Shown: positions 1-13,110 of the stretch, piece after piece
Layout of the letters: each line of letters starts with the position of its first letter
How positions within the stretch are numbered: the first letter of the stretch is position 1
Assembly (NCBI RefSeq): GCF_024868665.1
Contig: NC_079891.1
Span: forward strand, 14,640,593-14,704,592
Reading direction: 5' to 3'
Source: Triplophysa rosa
Lineage: Eukaryota; Chordata; Actinopteri; Cypriniformes; Nemacheilidae
DNA length: 64,000 bases
Notes under the pieces: model-generated
Databases searched by the model: none
Told to the model about the DNA's origin: nothing
Seen by the model: only the letters and a program-made list of their open reading frames with translations
Translations under genes and position numbers: made by a program

Positions 1-83
1 ACAAGAATTAGACTTTCACCAACAAGTAATACTAGACTGAATTTTGTGTGATATGGCCCACTAGTAGCCCAACCCACACTCAC

Positions 84-1778
84 CCTCAGGCCATGGTTTT
101 GGGCCAGAACTCTGGCTATAGGTCTGCATTCCTGGAGTAGGACAAGGGCCACTGGCAGGCCCTCCATGAGGCATTGGCATACCTACAAACACAAGTTTAC
201 AGTAATAATGGTAGGAAGCAATGCTATTGATATTTAACTAACATGATCAAGAATATTCATACAAAAAACAGTGCTCAGCCTAATCTGAAACTTTTGAAAT
301 GGACTCATCAAAACATATAAAACTGTATAGCAGAAAACTGTATAACTGTCTGTAACACATAAAATGATAAACAGCAAGCTATATTGTTCATCAGTATTGT
401 AAAGCTCAAATCTCTTCAACCAATCCCAGCATTCACCTGGAGGTCTGTTGTAGGCCCCACTGTTGACAGGCGGCTGCTGCTGCATCGTGGGAAGGCTCCT
501 CTTGCCCTGCAGAGCCAACTGCAGATTCTCAGGCAGAGGCTGACCACGGCCCAGGATCTTGTATGCCAGGATCTGAGCCCTGAGTTGCTGTAGCTGGGCT
601 GGGCTGAAGGGAGACTGCCCCCTGGCCTGCTGTCCCATTCCCTGGGGATCCACGGGCATCATGGGGCCTGACTGACCCTGAGGCATTTGCGGCGGGGTTG
701 GTCCTCCCCCTGATATTGGGCTATGCACATGCTCAGACACCTGGGCCATTGGCGAGGGATGAGGGGACATGTATCCTAAATGGAATAAACAAAAGTTTTA
801 GCTAAATTCTATTCACATTTTAAAGCTGACATCCCTCATATACAAGTGTTTAAGATTTACTAGATGAGTAAACTGTGTTCTTTTCATGAACAACCAGTTA
901 AAATGAATATTTATTTATTTCTATATAAAGATGTTTTAAGACAAATGGGTCTGTAATAGCTACCAATGTGTAAAGGTGATAACAACATTTCCCCGGACAT
1001 GAATAAACAACAAAGATCATAGGATGTGACAATAATTAGTGGCACATAAAGGCAGGCTTTAAGGTGAGGTCACACTAAATAAATAAACACTGTCAGATAA
1101 TTTCCTTTATTTACTTCCAAGGTTATTCTTTTGAACAAGTTCAACCGAGCATCCTTCAAAGTGCAGAATAAAAAGATCCTCACATTCTCTTATGGTGAGC
1201 TGAACTATAATTAGAGTTAAAATTACACAACTGTGATTATTAGTTTGTTGCCTATGTGCAATTGTACCTTGACTGTGTTGATCCATAGGGCTTTGTGGAG
1301 GACCCATGCCGCTGTGCAGGGATCTCATCCCCACCCCTTTCATCTGTCCATAATGCATATCTTCCCCCATCCCCTTCTCATGCATTCCCTCCATGGGCTG
1401 AACAGAGGCAAGAAAATTAGTCAACTTTGTGGTTAAAACATAGGGTTCAACTATTTAACAACTAATTCTATGACATGTGTTTTCACTTTCTGTTCTATTT
1501 ATCTTATAACTACTGGTATAATCAATGTCAAACGTAATGCCCCAAAGTACCTTATGCATTGGGTGCACGCTGTCCTGAGAATAATCACCGCTACCTTGTC
1601 CCTGCATAGCAAGGGGGACACTTGGCGGCCCTGGGCTGGGGCCCATCATGCTGTGTACAGAGCCAGGAGAGGGGCCAGGTCCAGGGCTAGGCCCTAAAAT
1701 GGGTCCAGGAGACAGGCCAGCACCTGGTGAGGGACCAGAATGAGACATTCCAACCGGTGGCTCGTTGGGGGTGGACAT
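84..1778 (-). CDS. smarca2: SWI/SNF ATPase BRM (SMARCA2), N-terminal part, gene runs off left edge
   Basis: The minus strand encodes the N-terminus of the BRM catalytic ATPase of the nuclear SWI/SNF (BAF) remodelling complex. Coding exons with GT-AG borders: 1778-1551 (76 codons, start ATG at 1778), 1397-1268, 775-437 and 182-84. Phases join cleanly, giving 265 complete codons plus one base; the gene continues left of base 1. The protein starts MSTPNEPP, then runs of SPGPGPSPG, the block [21 protein letters not shown], and a QLQ domain at about residues 176-201 ([17 protein letters not shown]), a protein-interaction module of BRM/BRG1. The MSTP start and residue pattern fit SMARCA2 better than SMARCA4. 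The long glutamine tract that follows the QLQ region in mammalian BRM is only three glutamines here. The HSA, helicase and bromodomain parts lie outside the window. Introns are 254, 492 and 153 bp. Confidence 0.95.
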
Positions 1779-1790
1779 CTATTAGAGAAT
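1779..1790 (-). other. smarca2: smarca2 exon 2, 5' UTR part
   Basis: Twelve bases of 5' UTR precede the ATG. They follow a pyrimidine-rich acceptor ending in ccacag (acceptor AG at 1792-1791), so the coding exon is not the first exon and a noncoding exon must lie upstream. The intron to the candidate exon 1 would be 1791-3680, about 1.9 kb. Confidence 0.75.
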
Positions 1791-3680
1791 CTGTGGAAAG
1801 GGTGGACCGGAGGTTGAAATAATGAATTTCTACCAGTGTTCAAAATACCAAGAATAAACACAAAAATACAATAACAAAATAATTATGATTATTATTTGAT
1901 CACTACATAAACTCAAAATATTTACAATTTCACTGATTATCATTTCACTTCACAAGACCTACTGGATACATTCACCCAAAGGAGTCATTTGGATTTTTTT
2001 TTAGTTTAATCATAAATAAAGTACTTGTTGGACCTTTAACATTTTGACCCCAATATAAGAAGATAACATGACTGCATTTTATATCATATTATGATATAAA
2101 ATAATATTTTATAGTCATAAAATAATATGGGAGAATGAGGTATTACTTATATTTTAGAGAACTATTACTTTAATAACCAATGGAGTTAAGACCCATTTAA
2201 AGATAAATAGTGACAGCCTATTTATATTAAATTATTTGTGTTTAACTGAAGTAAGTCATATACATATTCTGAGATGGCATGAGGGTCAGTAATTTACCAA
2301 AGTTTTGTGTAAACTATTTCTTAAATAAAATGTGTAACATAAAAAGTTCAGGTGTGAATTTGCCTTGCTCTCTGGCAAGCTTAAGCACCCAAAAATGAAT
2401 TCTATTACTTGCTGAAGGATTGTCTGATTATTATTATTAATGTAACTATTTATTTAACAATGGCACTTTTAATCATAGTGGATTTGAGGCCAAAACACTT
2501 AGCATCTCGAGTAAGAACACCCCATAACTCTTCACGCCTAATGCACAGCCAACAGTGGCTATTACTGCTTTATTATGAATACGAAACCATGTCATATTGT
2601 TTATATCCTGTGGATTACCCTATAAGTAGTTTAAATAAATATGTTCTAGAATCGAAAACATTTTAAGTTATAATTTATATTGTTTCGAATAGTGATTAAG
2701 GCCGATGTGTCCTTTTCGCGTTATTTAAATGAAAAAGACAAGTAACATTAAGAAGATAACAAAAAGAAGAAAAGCACTCATCCTTCCATACAATCAAAAG
2801 ACAGACAGAAGACAGAGAGGCTTACAATAAGTCAACAAAGTTTATACAATAACTTCTAAGGAGTTACAATGGCCCGACACGCCCCCTAAGCGACACTATC
2901 GAAAATAAAACGGGATAAAAATAACATACTTGTGTCGTCTACAGGCACATTACCACTCAATTACACATTCATTTTTAATTACAGTAATTATTCGTATACG
3001 GTCGATTTGTCGTTCAAAATTGACCAGACTTGTACCGAATAACTATAAATATATGATCTGTTACTTAATGCAAAAAAGTAACGTAACGTTAGGCCCTTCT
3101 TTGATGTCAAAAACAGAATGACAAAAACTTTTCAATAACATCTATTTAATTGGGAGCGGTCGGTGAGAACCTTCGGGCTGTTTTAAAATAAACCACTGGG
3201 AGGAAAAGAGAAAATAATGCATTTAATCAGCAAACACATGCGTTTGTCGCAGGGGTGTATTAAAATAGAGTTGTGCTGATCGGATCATGGCTTCCTCGAC
3301 CTGCTGTCACGACTGTCTTCCCCTCACGCCATTGCAGTTTCTTTAAATCTCAACAAACTTTCTGGGATCCTTCCACAACAGCGCACTCTCAACACAACAA
3401 TAAACCTGTTTTTTTCCATTATCTGGCTTTAAGTAATATGTTTGCCATTTCTCAGAGAAGCGGTTTATTAACATGTTTCGTGATTTGTTAAATTCAAAAG
3501 CAAGCAAACAGTTAAGCCCCCGTCTGATATAATCAAGCAGCAGCTCGCTAACCATCAGTACAGTTATGTTAGCATGCTAGCCCGCTACATTTTAATCAGC
3601 AAAAACAAACTAATATGCTCCCTACTGACAAATATACATCAGTATAAATGTCCAAGCAAAGAGTATTTAAACTCAGTTAC

Positions 3681-3810
3681 CTTCCGCGAGGTAAAAACCC
3701 CAATAAAAGATCTAGCGCATTATTTCAGCTTCAAAAATATGACTGCCATTTGTTGATCCCCTCCCCCCACCGTTTGCTGACAAGTTGAAGTTCGTGCATT
3801 TTTGGTGCTT
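3681..3810 (-). other. smarca2: Candidate noncoding first exon of smarca2
   Basis: On the minus strand a good donor, GCGGAAG followed by GTAACT (GT at 3680-3679), lies just downstream of a promoter-like stretch. No ATG opens a long frame in it, as expected for a 5' UTR exon that joins the acceptor at 1791. The right boundary (transcription start) is not defined by sequence; 3780-3830 is a guess from the position of the CCAAT and GC boxes. Transcript data would settle it. Confidence 0.5.
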
Positions 3811-3829
3811 TTCCTTTTCCGATTTGTTG

Positions 3830-3925
3830 AGAGAGCAGGAAATACAGTCCTCTCTGGTGTGTGATTGGTTGAGGATTACATAAATCATTTCGTGATCAGT
3901 TTGAAGGCGGGGCTTCCGCTTACAC
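3830..3925 (-). promoter_or_regulatory. smarca2: smarca2 core promoter region
   Basis: Read on the minus strand, this holds a GC box (complement of GGCGGGGC at 3906-3913), an adjoining ETS-type GCGGAAG, and an inverted CCAAT box (ATTGG on plus at 3864-3868). There is no TATA box in the smarca2 direction. Such a combination is usual for housekeeping chromatin genes. The boxes sit immediately upstream of the candidate noncoding exon. Function is inferred from motifs and position only. Confidence 0.5.
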
Positions 3926-6900
3926 TTTCGCTACAGGACGTGCTGGGACTGTCGTGCAGCTCCGAGTCCTCGGTCGTTTGAGGACACGCACTATAAAACA
4001 TTACGCTTTCACACGCATTTGAGGGCATGTACTCTGTAGCTGTTTCTAGTTGAATTCACGTCACGAGTGTCTGTGGGAAACTGACGAAATAAGCATAAAG
4101 TGTATATATTGAATAAATTCATCGAGTAAAGTTATATAGGATGCATATGCATGCTGTAACAAGCATATAGTTGTGTATGCAGTGCATTGCCACGAATCTC
4201 ATGCATAAGTAGGTATATGTCAATTAAATTCGATGTTTTGTCAGTACACTGTATTGTTGTCTTGTCAGAGACCTCAGCACGAGACACAACTGTAGTTTTG
4301 CAATCTCACCACACGAGTGAGACAGTGTATTAGAAATGAATAGCGTCGCATTACATACTGCATAAACGCGGAGATGGAGTCTCTGTCAGCTAATGCAAGG
4401 TAAAATCAGTGTTAATAGGATAAATCGTGTGTTTATTATAAACTAAATAATTATTATTCAATCATCTTATCGAAACTGCCCTGTGTGTAAACAGTAATTG
4501 AAATGTTTTAGACAAGAATTTTGTTGAATTCAGTTAAGCTTTTCGTCAATGTTTTTATTTTATTTGGAAAATCACATGTTTATCAATTGGGTTTAATTCA
4601 AGCTACTGTCACTATAGAAACAGCAACAACAAATGTAAACCAACAAAGAACAAAGCCTGACAAACAAAAATGTCCAAATGGCTCTCAATTATACGGGAGG
4701 GATTTATGCAAAACAGTTTTCATTCTGTTGTTCTGAATGGAAATGATTCTGTCTTCAAAAGACCCATACCTTTTCAATTGCTACTTTGTGCACAATTTGG
4801 GCTGCATATCTTCACAGTGTTCCTCATAGTAAAATTTACACGAATTTGAGTGGAATACATTGTGTTGCTGTGCTTAATAAAGCTCAGTTTAAAGTAAGAT
4901 GTCTGGTCAACTGCTGTTCTTTTGTGAGCTGCTAGTCTCTTGTTTTCAGGGTTAGCAGATACAAGCTGATATATCATTTATGTTTGCCATTATGTTTGAT
5001 TTATAACATAAGGTACCGTGAAAAGAGTTTGCAGAGGAGCATTTCTAACAGATGACATCAACATTTCTATCCTGGTAGTTTTAAAGAAAGTAGAATTTAA
5101 AGCATTGTTTTAAAAAGGTTTAGAGAGTAAATCATCAAAATAGGGTTTAAATCTTAGTCTAGTTTCATTATCCATCTACGTTGACCTAATCACTAAGAAT
5201 GCATATTCATTAATAAATTATAAGTTGCAGTTGATTGATTGTTATATAGAAGTAAAACAACTACCTTTTAAATGATACTTAAATGAAATTATAAATGTAC
5301 TAAAAAAATAGAGTAGGTTTTGTTTGGATTATAGTCATGTATTTACAAATTGTAACACCATGCCTGACAAAACGTAATTTGGGTTGCAGTGTAACCTTAT
5401 CGCCCATCAGCTTTCTCTGACACCTGGCTGATGCTATCAGGTGAGATAGGGATGTTGTTGATTGTGACCTCAGTGTTGGAATGACAGATTGTATTCTAAG
5501 TGGATTTCTCTTATCAAGTCAGTTCTGACCATATGGCTAAATAAATGACTTCAAACAGGTGGACTCCACTTGTCCATTACAGAAGTATACCATTGTCAGT
5601 ATAATGGTACTGTAGGCTAGAGAAAGTTTTAACTAATCTAAAAATGTAATGTTGCCCATATATATAATTTATTTCCCTACATATATGTTTAGCCTATATA
5701 CTGTAATATTTAAAATGCAAAAGTATTATAAAATTAGTTTGTATGACATCTATTACCATTACCATTCAAATGTACATTACTAACATTACTGTAGCTTTTA
5801 GTCATTTTTCTATTCTGATTAACATGTTTTCAGTGATGTGAATAAATCAAAGCGTGTCAGACTATACAGCGCGAGCTAAAGTTTGTATTTGAATAGCCCT
5901 TGGACAGGTAAACAAAGTAGATGGTTTTTGGTTCTGTCTCTGCTTCCTTTTCTAAGTCATCCTTTATTTTCTTGCCATTTTTAGAAAGGATGTGTGCAAG
6001 GTTCCTGAATGTAAATTCATCCAAATAAAGCCCTCAAATAACCTGCATGGTTAGAGCCTCCACTTCAGATTCAATGGTCAGGAAAGGCCTGGCCAGTGTT
6101 CATTTGAAATGGAAAATGACAGTGGACAGTGGTTTCATAATCAATTTGCCTTAAAACCATTACCTCCGCAGGCTCCCCACCATGAAATTTGCTCACTGTC
6201 CTAATTAGGGCTGAACCCTGTACCCATCCTATTGTGTCAAGCTTTTTGACTCTATACATATTTGAATGAGTCAAATAGGCTAAATGACACTTGGCAACTA
6301 AATGCCAGCATCTATGCAGACAATTACATCTCAAATGTACGTTTGTCTCATGGGGTAAAACAGTGAATACCGTGAAACGTAATTTCAACGTAAATTGGGT
6401 TTCAGCATTCCGAATAAGCAGGTTGTAATAACAATCCAATGTATATAACAATGGGCCTGTGTGTTTTTGACTGATGTAATGAATATACGAAAAGACAATT
6501 TTAGCCTTTGTGGGCATGGTATAAACACATGGTTATACAATCACTGTGCCAGTTTTGGCACTCACCACGCTTTGTGTTTGCACAGCGGCCACAACTATAT
6601 TATGTGTGTACGCATTGGATTGGAGCGGCTTTCAAAGGCTACTTTGGCTAATTGCCTGTGTTTTCCAGGTGTGACCCAACCAAAGGCACGTTATATTTAG
6701 TTTTACATGTGACATCTGCTGAAGGGGATTGTTTGTTTTGTAAGTGGTGCTGTTGGTGTTCTGCGCGTCCCAGGTGGATAACTTTCCTTATTAAGCCCTT
6801 TCGTATTTAAATGCCATGCAGCAGGGGTGACAGGCTTTGTCACGAACCATTACACTTTCGAATCTTATGTTATTGACACCCAATATGCCTAAAACAAATA

Positions 6901-7140
6901 TCAGTTGTGGAGGAAACTTAAAATTTTGAATATAGTCGTGTCACGTTTCAATTAATGACACTCCGCGGATCCAGAGGCTTTTGTTTTCAGGGCCGAGTCC
7001 AGCCCTAATGAACCGGAGTTATTTTTATCCTCCTGCAGGCACGAGTAATATGTCCGTTCCTGTGAAAATAAAAAACCTGAAGATACAGATTAACCTGTCA
7101 GCTACTGACTTCTTCAATCTAAATAGTGTCCACCTCGTCG
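3926..7140. other. Intergenic, no supported gene
   Basis: AT-rich DNA upstream of smarca2. Open frames here (for example a 148-codon frame at 6071-6517 on minus) have no recognisable domain and no convincing splice context. A plus-strand TATAAAA at 3992-3998 and a strong-context ATG with splice donor at 4374-4401 hint at a divergent transcript. I see no transposon ends. Confidence 0.5.
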
Positions 7141-7470
7141 CAGTAAACCGCTTAAAAAAGATCCCTCTTGGCCAATTGGCTACATTCTCCTTTTAACTTG
7201 CAAACTCTGGCCAGTGTTTATCTGCTCTTCTGTCATCCCCTTGAATCGGCGGCCAGATTTACCTGCAGGTGCCGGACACCTTCCATCGCTTCACCCTTTA
7301 AATGTGCCGCACCGTACTCTATTTGGTTTTTAACAGGCTCCTGGGACCAGCGTCTGATAAAGAGCAGCGCTGGAAATCTTTTTCCAAGATGGTGCAGGAT
7401 TCCATTGAGGTCAAGATGGAGGCTGGGGGGAGGAAGCGCGCTGTCAGTGAAACCTCTTTGTAGTTGTCTT
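7141..7470. promoter_or_regulatory. Candidate conserved noncoding element
   Basis: A stretch of mixed, non-repetitive composition, richer in G+C than its surroundings, without coding potential or transposon ends. It carries a CCAAT-type inverted pair (ggccaattggct), GATAAA and TTTAAC-like sites. In the smarca2-dmrt2 gene desert of vertebrates, such islands are often enhancers of the neighbouring developmental genes. This is inference from composition and location; alignment to other fish would test it. Confidence 0.25.
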
Positions 7471-7804
7471 TGTTGCAGGTGTTCTGCCACTCACTGTTAA
7501 CCTTTGCAGCCTGTGTGCATGACATCTGCAACAAAGACTAAGACAGGCAACTAACACAGTCAGGATAGAGACCTTTTGTCTTATAAATACCATCAACTGA
7601 TTGAATTAGGTTAAGCGCTAGATTTGTTTTCTTTCAGATTTTTAATAGGTCTGAGAATGAGAGAGGTTCCCTTTTGAAACAAAAATGTATGGGAATATAC
7701 TGGAAAATATAATGCAATATATTAAATAATACATTTCTATATATTGAAACAAAGCGCTTCTATTTTTCAATATCTGTTGACAGAAATTCAAAATAATATG
7801 TGTT

Positions 7805-8100
7805 CAGAGGTGTATGAAGACCTTACATAATGTAGCGTTATGTTTTTCTTACCTTAGAATGAGCTATTTCTATCTACATACACCGCAGGTCCCCTTACAT
7901 GGAATTCGCCATGTTGTTTCTACAGTAGCCCTAAACGGACAAACCGCTCTACAAAACACGTTTCGTAAATTTGTTATCTTCTGCCGCAAAGAAGCGAAAA
8001 CGTGATGGCTTCGAAAGGAAGGGGGAGGGGGTGAGCCGTTGGGTGCAATTCTCAACCTCACCTCTAGATGCCGCTAAATTTCATACACTGGACTTTTAAT
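7805..8100. repeat. Degenerate miniature transposon remnant
   Basis: The right end (ctagatgccgctaaatttcatacactggacttttaa) resembles the ends of abundant fish miniature elements, and its inverse partly matches the left end (gaggtgtatgaaga). The body includes a tgccgcaaagaagcgaaaacg stretch of the kind seen in dispersed fish repeats. The termini are decayed and no target duplication is clear. Confidence 0.35.
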
Positions 8101-11100
8101 ATGTTGTAATATATTAACAGTGTATTTTTCTATATGTTTTCAAATATATATTAAAGGATTTGATATATTAACAGGCAATATACATGTATATTTTATTTGC
8201 TATGCATACACAGTACATGTCCATTATAAGAACTGATTCTTTTTTTTATCTATTTCAAAACGTTTTCACTGTCTTCCCTTAAATCAAAATAAGCCTGGCA
8301 ATTTAAGCTCACAATGTGTTTTTAACTTGAATCACACAGAATGCTTGCAACTCGATGGGGATGATGTCAGCAGAATACCTGACTACCACCAACGACCAGC
8401 TAGCATCTGGGAGCTGTTAAGAGCTACTTTATACTCTTACTCTCATTCTTCAACAGTGTGAAGTGTTTACAGATTTGGCTATACCTGTGAGGGCTACATT
8501 TCGGGAAATGTCCTCACAACTAGTGTGTGTGTGTGTGTGAGGGTTAGAAAATGCAATTTGCCTTTTAGTGGCAGCAATGAAAGTCTATAAAAATATGCCA
8601 GCTGAGATATTAAAACAGAGAGTCATAGACAGTAAATGAGTGTCAGGGCATATACTATATAAACATTAAAAATAGCTTATAGTAGCCTACATCAAGAGAA
8701 TTTCTTCATGAGCATATGCAGTATAGTCAGACCTGCACACATGCACGAACAAATGCAATTAAACATCCTGTCAGACTCTCTGAGGACTTCGCTGGATTAA
8801 AGTATTATTTTCAGAGTGTAAGATAGTACAGGACCGGTCAGTGTCTTTGGCCACTCTAAACCATGTCATGTATATGGGCAAGACAGGAGGAGTTTCATGC
8901 ATTAGCTAGTCATATCAGTAGGGATCTCAGGTTTTCAAAACACTTTGGGATGACACCAAACTTGAGGTATGTGAGAAATTGTTTTGGCCTGACTCTCAGG
9001 CTCAATTTGTCAATCTCATATTCTCAGGGGCCAAACACTGCAGCCATAAGAGGCCCAAATGGAGGAAAGTAAAATACAATTAATAAATGATTGTGTTCCG
9101 GTGACAAGTAGTGAAATAAACTAAAACCACTCTGAAAGGAGGATTATAGAGTACAGATCTGTCGTATCGCCGGCCTTTTGCACGCCACATACAGTAAACG
9201 TTGACCTATTCCCCTTTTCATGCTATGCCTGAGCATACAAGCTCTACACTCATCGGTATGCAACAGGCTTATCTGACAGGCGTGCTTTGTTAGACCCATG
9301 TGATTTGATACAATGTCGCTGGGCTTAGTTCGTTTTAGCGGTAATGACAGATTAGTCCTACGTAATTGCCTCTCAATTGACTGTAGACATAACAGCGCTT
9401 GTCTTTTTTCGACAGAAGCTCAGCTGCCATTGGAAGGCACAATGAATACGTTAAGTGTTTACTCATGGTTCAGGTATTCCTCTTGGCTTTGTTGAGCTGC
9501 CACTGGCAAAATGACAGCTGCCCCATCTGTAATTTATTTCTGATTCCTATGTACATAGACACCACTGCGTTGCTCACTTTGGTATTCAGAAGGCAAATCT
9601 TTGTTTTCATTTTGCAGGCTGAAAACACAATAAGGGATTTTTTGTTTTGCAGTACGGGTGTGTATGTAACTTTTTCACCTTGTTTGATGCTCGTGATAAC
9701 ATGTTGCGGGAAGAGAAGTCATCAGCTGAATGGCATTTCGCATAAGGCCTTAGCAAATACTCACCTGCAACAACTAGCATACGACAAAGGCTCTTTTTCA
9801 TTAGATCTCCTTTCAGGATAAAGTTCAGTATGGATTCACCGTGAAGTGGTGAAAGAACGCACCTTTGAAATTGCTTCAGTTGCCAGTGCCTATTATGTTT
9901 ACTTAAAACACAAAATACAACAATTACAACTTTTTAATGTAAGTATAAAAATTGAGTATGACATTTGTATGCGTGGGCATTTCCAAGTAATTTTTGATCA
10001 CATCTCAAACTTTGAGCACTAGCATTCTGTGATAAAAATGACTTAAATTATTTAATATTAATCAACATTAAATACACAAATTAAATACAATTTTTATGTT
10101 TGCAAAATGTTTTGAACACTTGAACACCGACACTTAGGCCTATGTCTCTTTGGTTCACTGTTAAAACAATAATTACTAGTTTATTTCCAGAGCCACGTGA
10201 ATAGAAAACCTATGGTTAGTCGTGTTTATGCCATTGGAACAGAAAAAAATGCAGCCTTTTCTGTAAATGTATTTAAATGCCTTGTTTTCTCTCAAATTTC
10301 TAGTCAATAAATTAAAAAAAGAAAAATCTGAAAAATGAGCATAGCAGCTGCTTTTTCATAAAAAATAAAATAAAATAAAAATATACATCTGTTTTAAAAA
10401 AGGAAGGTCTCCAAACAAAAGACTCTTCATCATCATCAAATATGAGATTCTGACAAAGTTTTTACTATGAGACATTTCAATTGATTCTAAAAAAACAAAC
10501 ACAATGCCAACCGTGATGAATACGAGGGGTAAACGCTCAGTTGTCAACATATTTAAGGCCATGGCTAAGCATGTTTTCAAGATTTCATGTATTCTGCCTT
10601 AGCATAATATCTTTCTAACAACCCACACTGGAACGGTGAGTTATTTCTATGCAGGCTATAGTGTTAAGTGCTGGTATTCAGTTCATTGTGAGTTCCTCTG
10701 TTTTTTTTTTTTACAATAAATAAAAAGAGAATTATGTGCTAGCTAGTGGTAACCTGTCCACCATTCAAACTAAAAGAGAGGAGTGTTTTCAAACTGTTAA
10801 AACAACAACGCTGAACCCTTTTGAAACAAATTTGACACATCTGGAATATAAGTGATATGAGAGATTTAAGTTTCTCAATGCAAGGTGTTGCAAAGTTTAT
10901 ATTGTACTTTCTCTTCCACATTGATGAATGCTGATTGGCAGACTTAAATTGAGTTCACACTAAGTGCTTCATTTGTTGACCTAAAATGCAAGCTGTGGGC
11001 GCACCTGTAGTTTATTATTACTGTTCATTTATCTTCTGCATCCATTTCTCCCCAGTTGGTTGTAAACCCCAAAATACATTAACAAGTAATTTTGAATACT

Positions 11101-11930
11101 TGGATATTTAAAATACTTTGTTTTGGATTGTTAGATTTTTTATATACATGGCCTACAACGTCATCCGTTTCATTGCAAAGGACCTGGGAGTTCAGTGATT
11201 TAATTTATGTAGTATTTTAACCTAAATGGACCGTTGTGAAATGCTAATTTGTGTTTAATGATGTTAAGACCCAACACCAACCTTTTTTCAGTGCATAAAA
11301 GTATTTCATGTTAAAACAGTAGGCCTAATAGGCAAGGTTAAATCCACAATGTCCTTAACTAGAAACAGTGCACCCCTATCCTGCTGAAGCTGATTTTCTC
11401 TGTCTCTGCTTTCACTAAGCAGTTACATCCCTTCAGAAGCAATATCTCATGTGTCCAAACTCCAAACACACTTCTTCAGAGCTTTTCTTTTGCCCTTTAA
11501 TGGCTGTGATGCTCTACAAGTCTCAACTTCTCCTGGTAAGTGTGTGCAAACACATAGAGAAACTTTCCCCGATTGTCTGATAACTACAGGTCCGCTCTAC
11601 GCAGATGTCTGATTCAGTACACAGAGAGTTTACACTGTCAAGCGTTTGTCATTAATCATATCGCCATGTCACACGCATAAGTTTCATTTCCCATCCTATT
11701 CACAAGTTATTACAGGCTACAACTGCTGTTCTCCACCACTGATCCGAATAACCTTTTTTAATATGTTTGATTTCTCAGGAGTGTTTAAAGATTCTTATAA
11801 ACTGTTACCCAACCATCTGTCATGTAGTTTTATGTTGCCAATATTTGCTAAATGTTTGTTTTTTCCTTCGCCATAACTAAGAAATCATTCATGCTGAATG
11901 TCAATAGCTGTATTTGACATCAATAGTTCA
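8101..11930. other. Intergenic, no supported gene
   Basis: AT-rich unique-looking sequence. It holds a short GT microsatellite at about 8523-8540 and an A-rich stretch at 10310-10382 with repeated AAAATAAAATA. The 140-codon plus frame at 9399-9821 has no domain, no homologue I recognise, and cysteine/phenylalanine-rich random composition, so I do not call it. Confidence 0.5.
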
Positions 11931-11932
11931 CT

Positions 11933-13110
11933 GTAAAAAATGAATTTTCATTGTAACTTAAAAAAAAGTTATTTTTGTTCATTCAACTTAAAAATATTAG
12001 TTAACAACAATTTACACCAAACTCATGTAATAACTAATATTTTCATGTTTAAAGCCACAATATGGAATATTTGGAACGCTAGATGGCGCACTTTCAAAAC
12101 AACAATGAAAGGCGAAGCTAAATGACATTATGTAGGAGAGTGGAATTATGGGACATGTCGTTTACACCATCCAGAGGCGTATGGAGATCGCCCATCATGT
12201 TTACGAACGAGGTAATGAATTTATTTTATTTCATGTCATCGTAATGAATTAACATGCAAGAAACGTGGAATGTAATGCTACGTTAGCCCGCAACTGATAT
12301 TGGACTTTGTCAATTGATTTGGTAGCGTAATGCTACAAAGTTTTACCTGTTTAAAACAGTCATACAGTCATCGTTTAAAAAGTAAATTGGAACGAACCCA
12401 CAGCATTTACAAGTAACGTTATTGGCTACATATTTTTGTGCGACATATACTGTATTTCATAGGGTAACTGCATTCATAACTATTCAAATAATCTGTGCAT
12501 GAGTATTTCGTGAACAATCAAACAAAAATGTGCTTACCTGTCTATTAAAACACATGCGAGAGCGGAGTCTCTGTCGAGTCCAAGTTGGTCGCGAAGCTCT
12601 CTCCATTTAGAAAACGCCACGCCGATATTAATCCTTGTTTTATTTCTTCATTTGTCCATAAGCCTGCTTCCCTCATTTGGCCTACATTTACGCTTTTTTT
12701 GGGTTTCCTTTACTCGCCAAAGAGTAATCGTGATCCATAATAACAGAACAACAGATGCTGCGTCCCAGATGCTGTATAACCACTTCCGCATTTGTGTGTT
12801 GCCGTAGTTTCTACAAACAGAAACTGAGGGTAGTGCAGAGCACCGGATATTAAGTCACTGATATGCGACAAATACAAGGGAGACAAGGGACGGGCCATTA
12901 TTTTAAATAGGAATTTCTCTGGATTTGCACATTCTTGGGAACATTTGGGATAATGTAAGTACACAACTGCATGAAATATATCACACTGTGCAAGTGATTT
13001 TTGGATATTTCATAACAAAATTCTTCCATATTGTGGCTTTAACTAACTAAAAATTTTAAGACAGCCGGGTAGCTTAATTTTTAAACTTGAGACAACAAAT
13101 CAATTTTGTT
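11933..13110. repeat. Dispersed cyprinid repeat split by a TTAA element
   Basis: The left part (11933-12052, beginning cactgtaaaaaatgaatttt) and right part (13039-13110, cttgagacaacaaatc) read as two halves of one dispersed repeat of a type common in cyprinid genomes. The halves are separated by the 986-bp element at 12053-13038, whose TTAA duplication lies at the junction. The expected right terminus (tacagtg) is lost. Confidence 0.5.
12053..13038 (-). mobile_element. TTAA-flanked DNA element, copy 1 (inactivated)
   Basis: A 986-bp element whose ends are inverted copies beginning AGCCACAATATGGAA, flanked by TTAA at 12049-12052 and 13039-13042. TTAA duplication is known for piggyBac and Kolobok-type DNA transposons. 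No transposase is encoded. On the minus strand it has a partial reading frame matching that of copy 2 at 15171-16149, but a TGA at 12650-12648 breaks it within the basic region. It lies in opposite orientation to copy 2, 2.1 kb away. Near its left end it has ACGCTAGATGGCGC (12076-12089), which resembles a CTCF core. Confidence 0.75.

Noticed and set aside
6071..6517. 148-codon minus-strand frame
   Set aside because: No recognisable family and rich in His/Cys/Tyr as expected of noncoding DNA; nothing around it supports a gene.
9399..9821. 140-codon plus-strand frame
   Set aside because: No domain, no splice or promoter context, and composition like random AT-rich translation.
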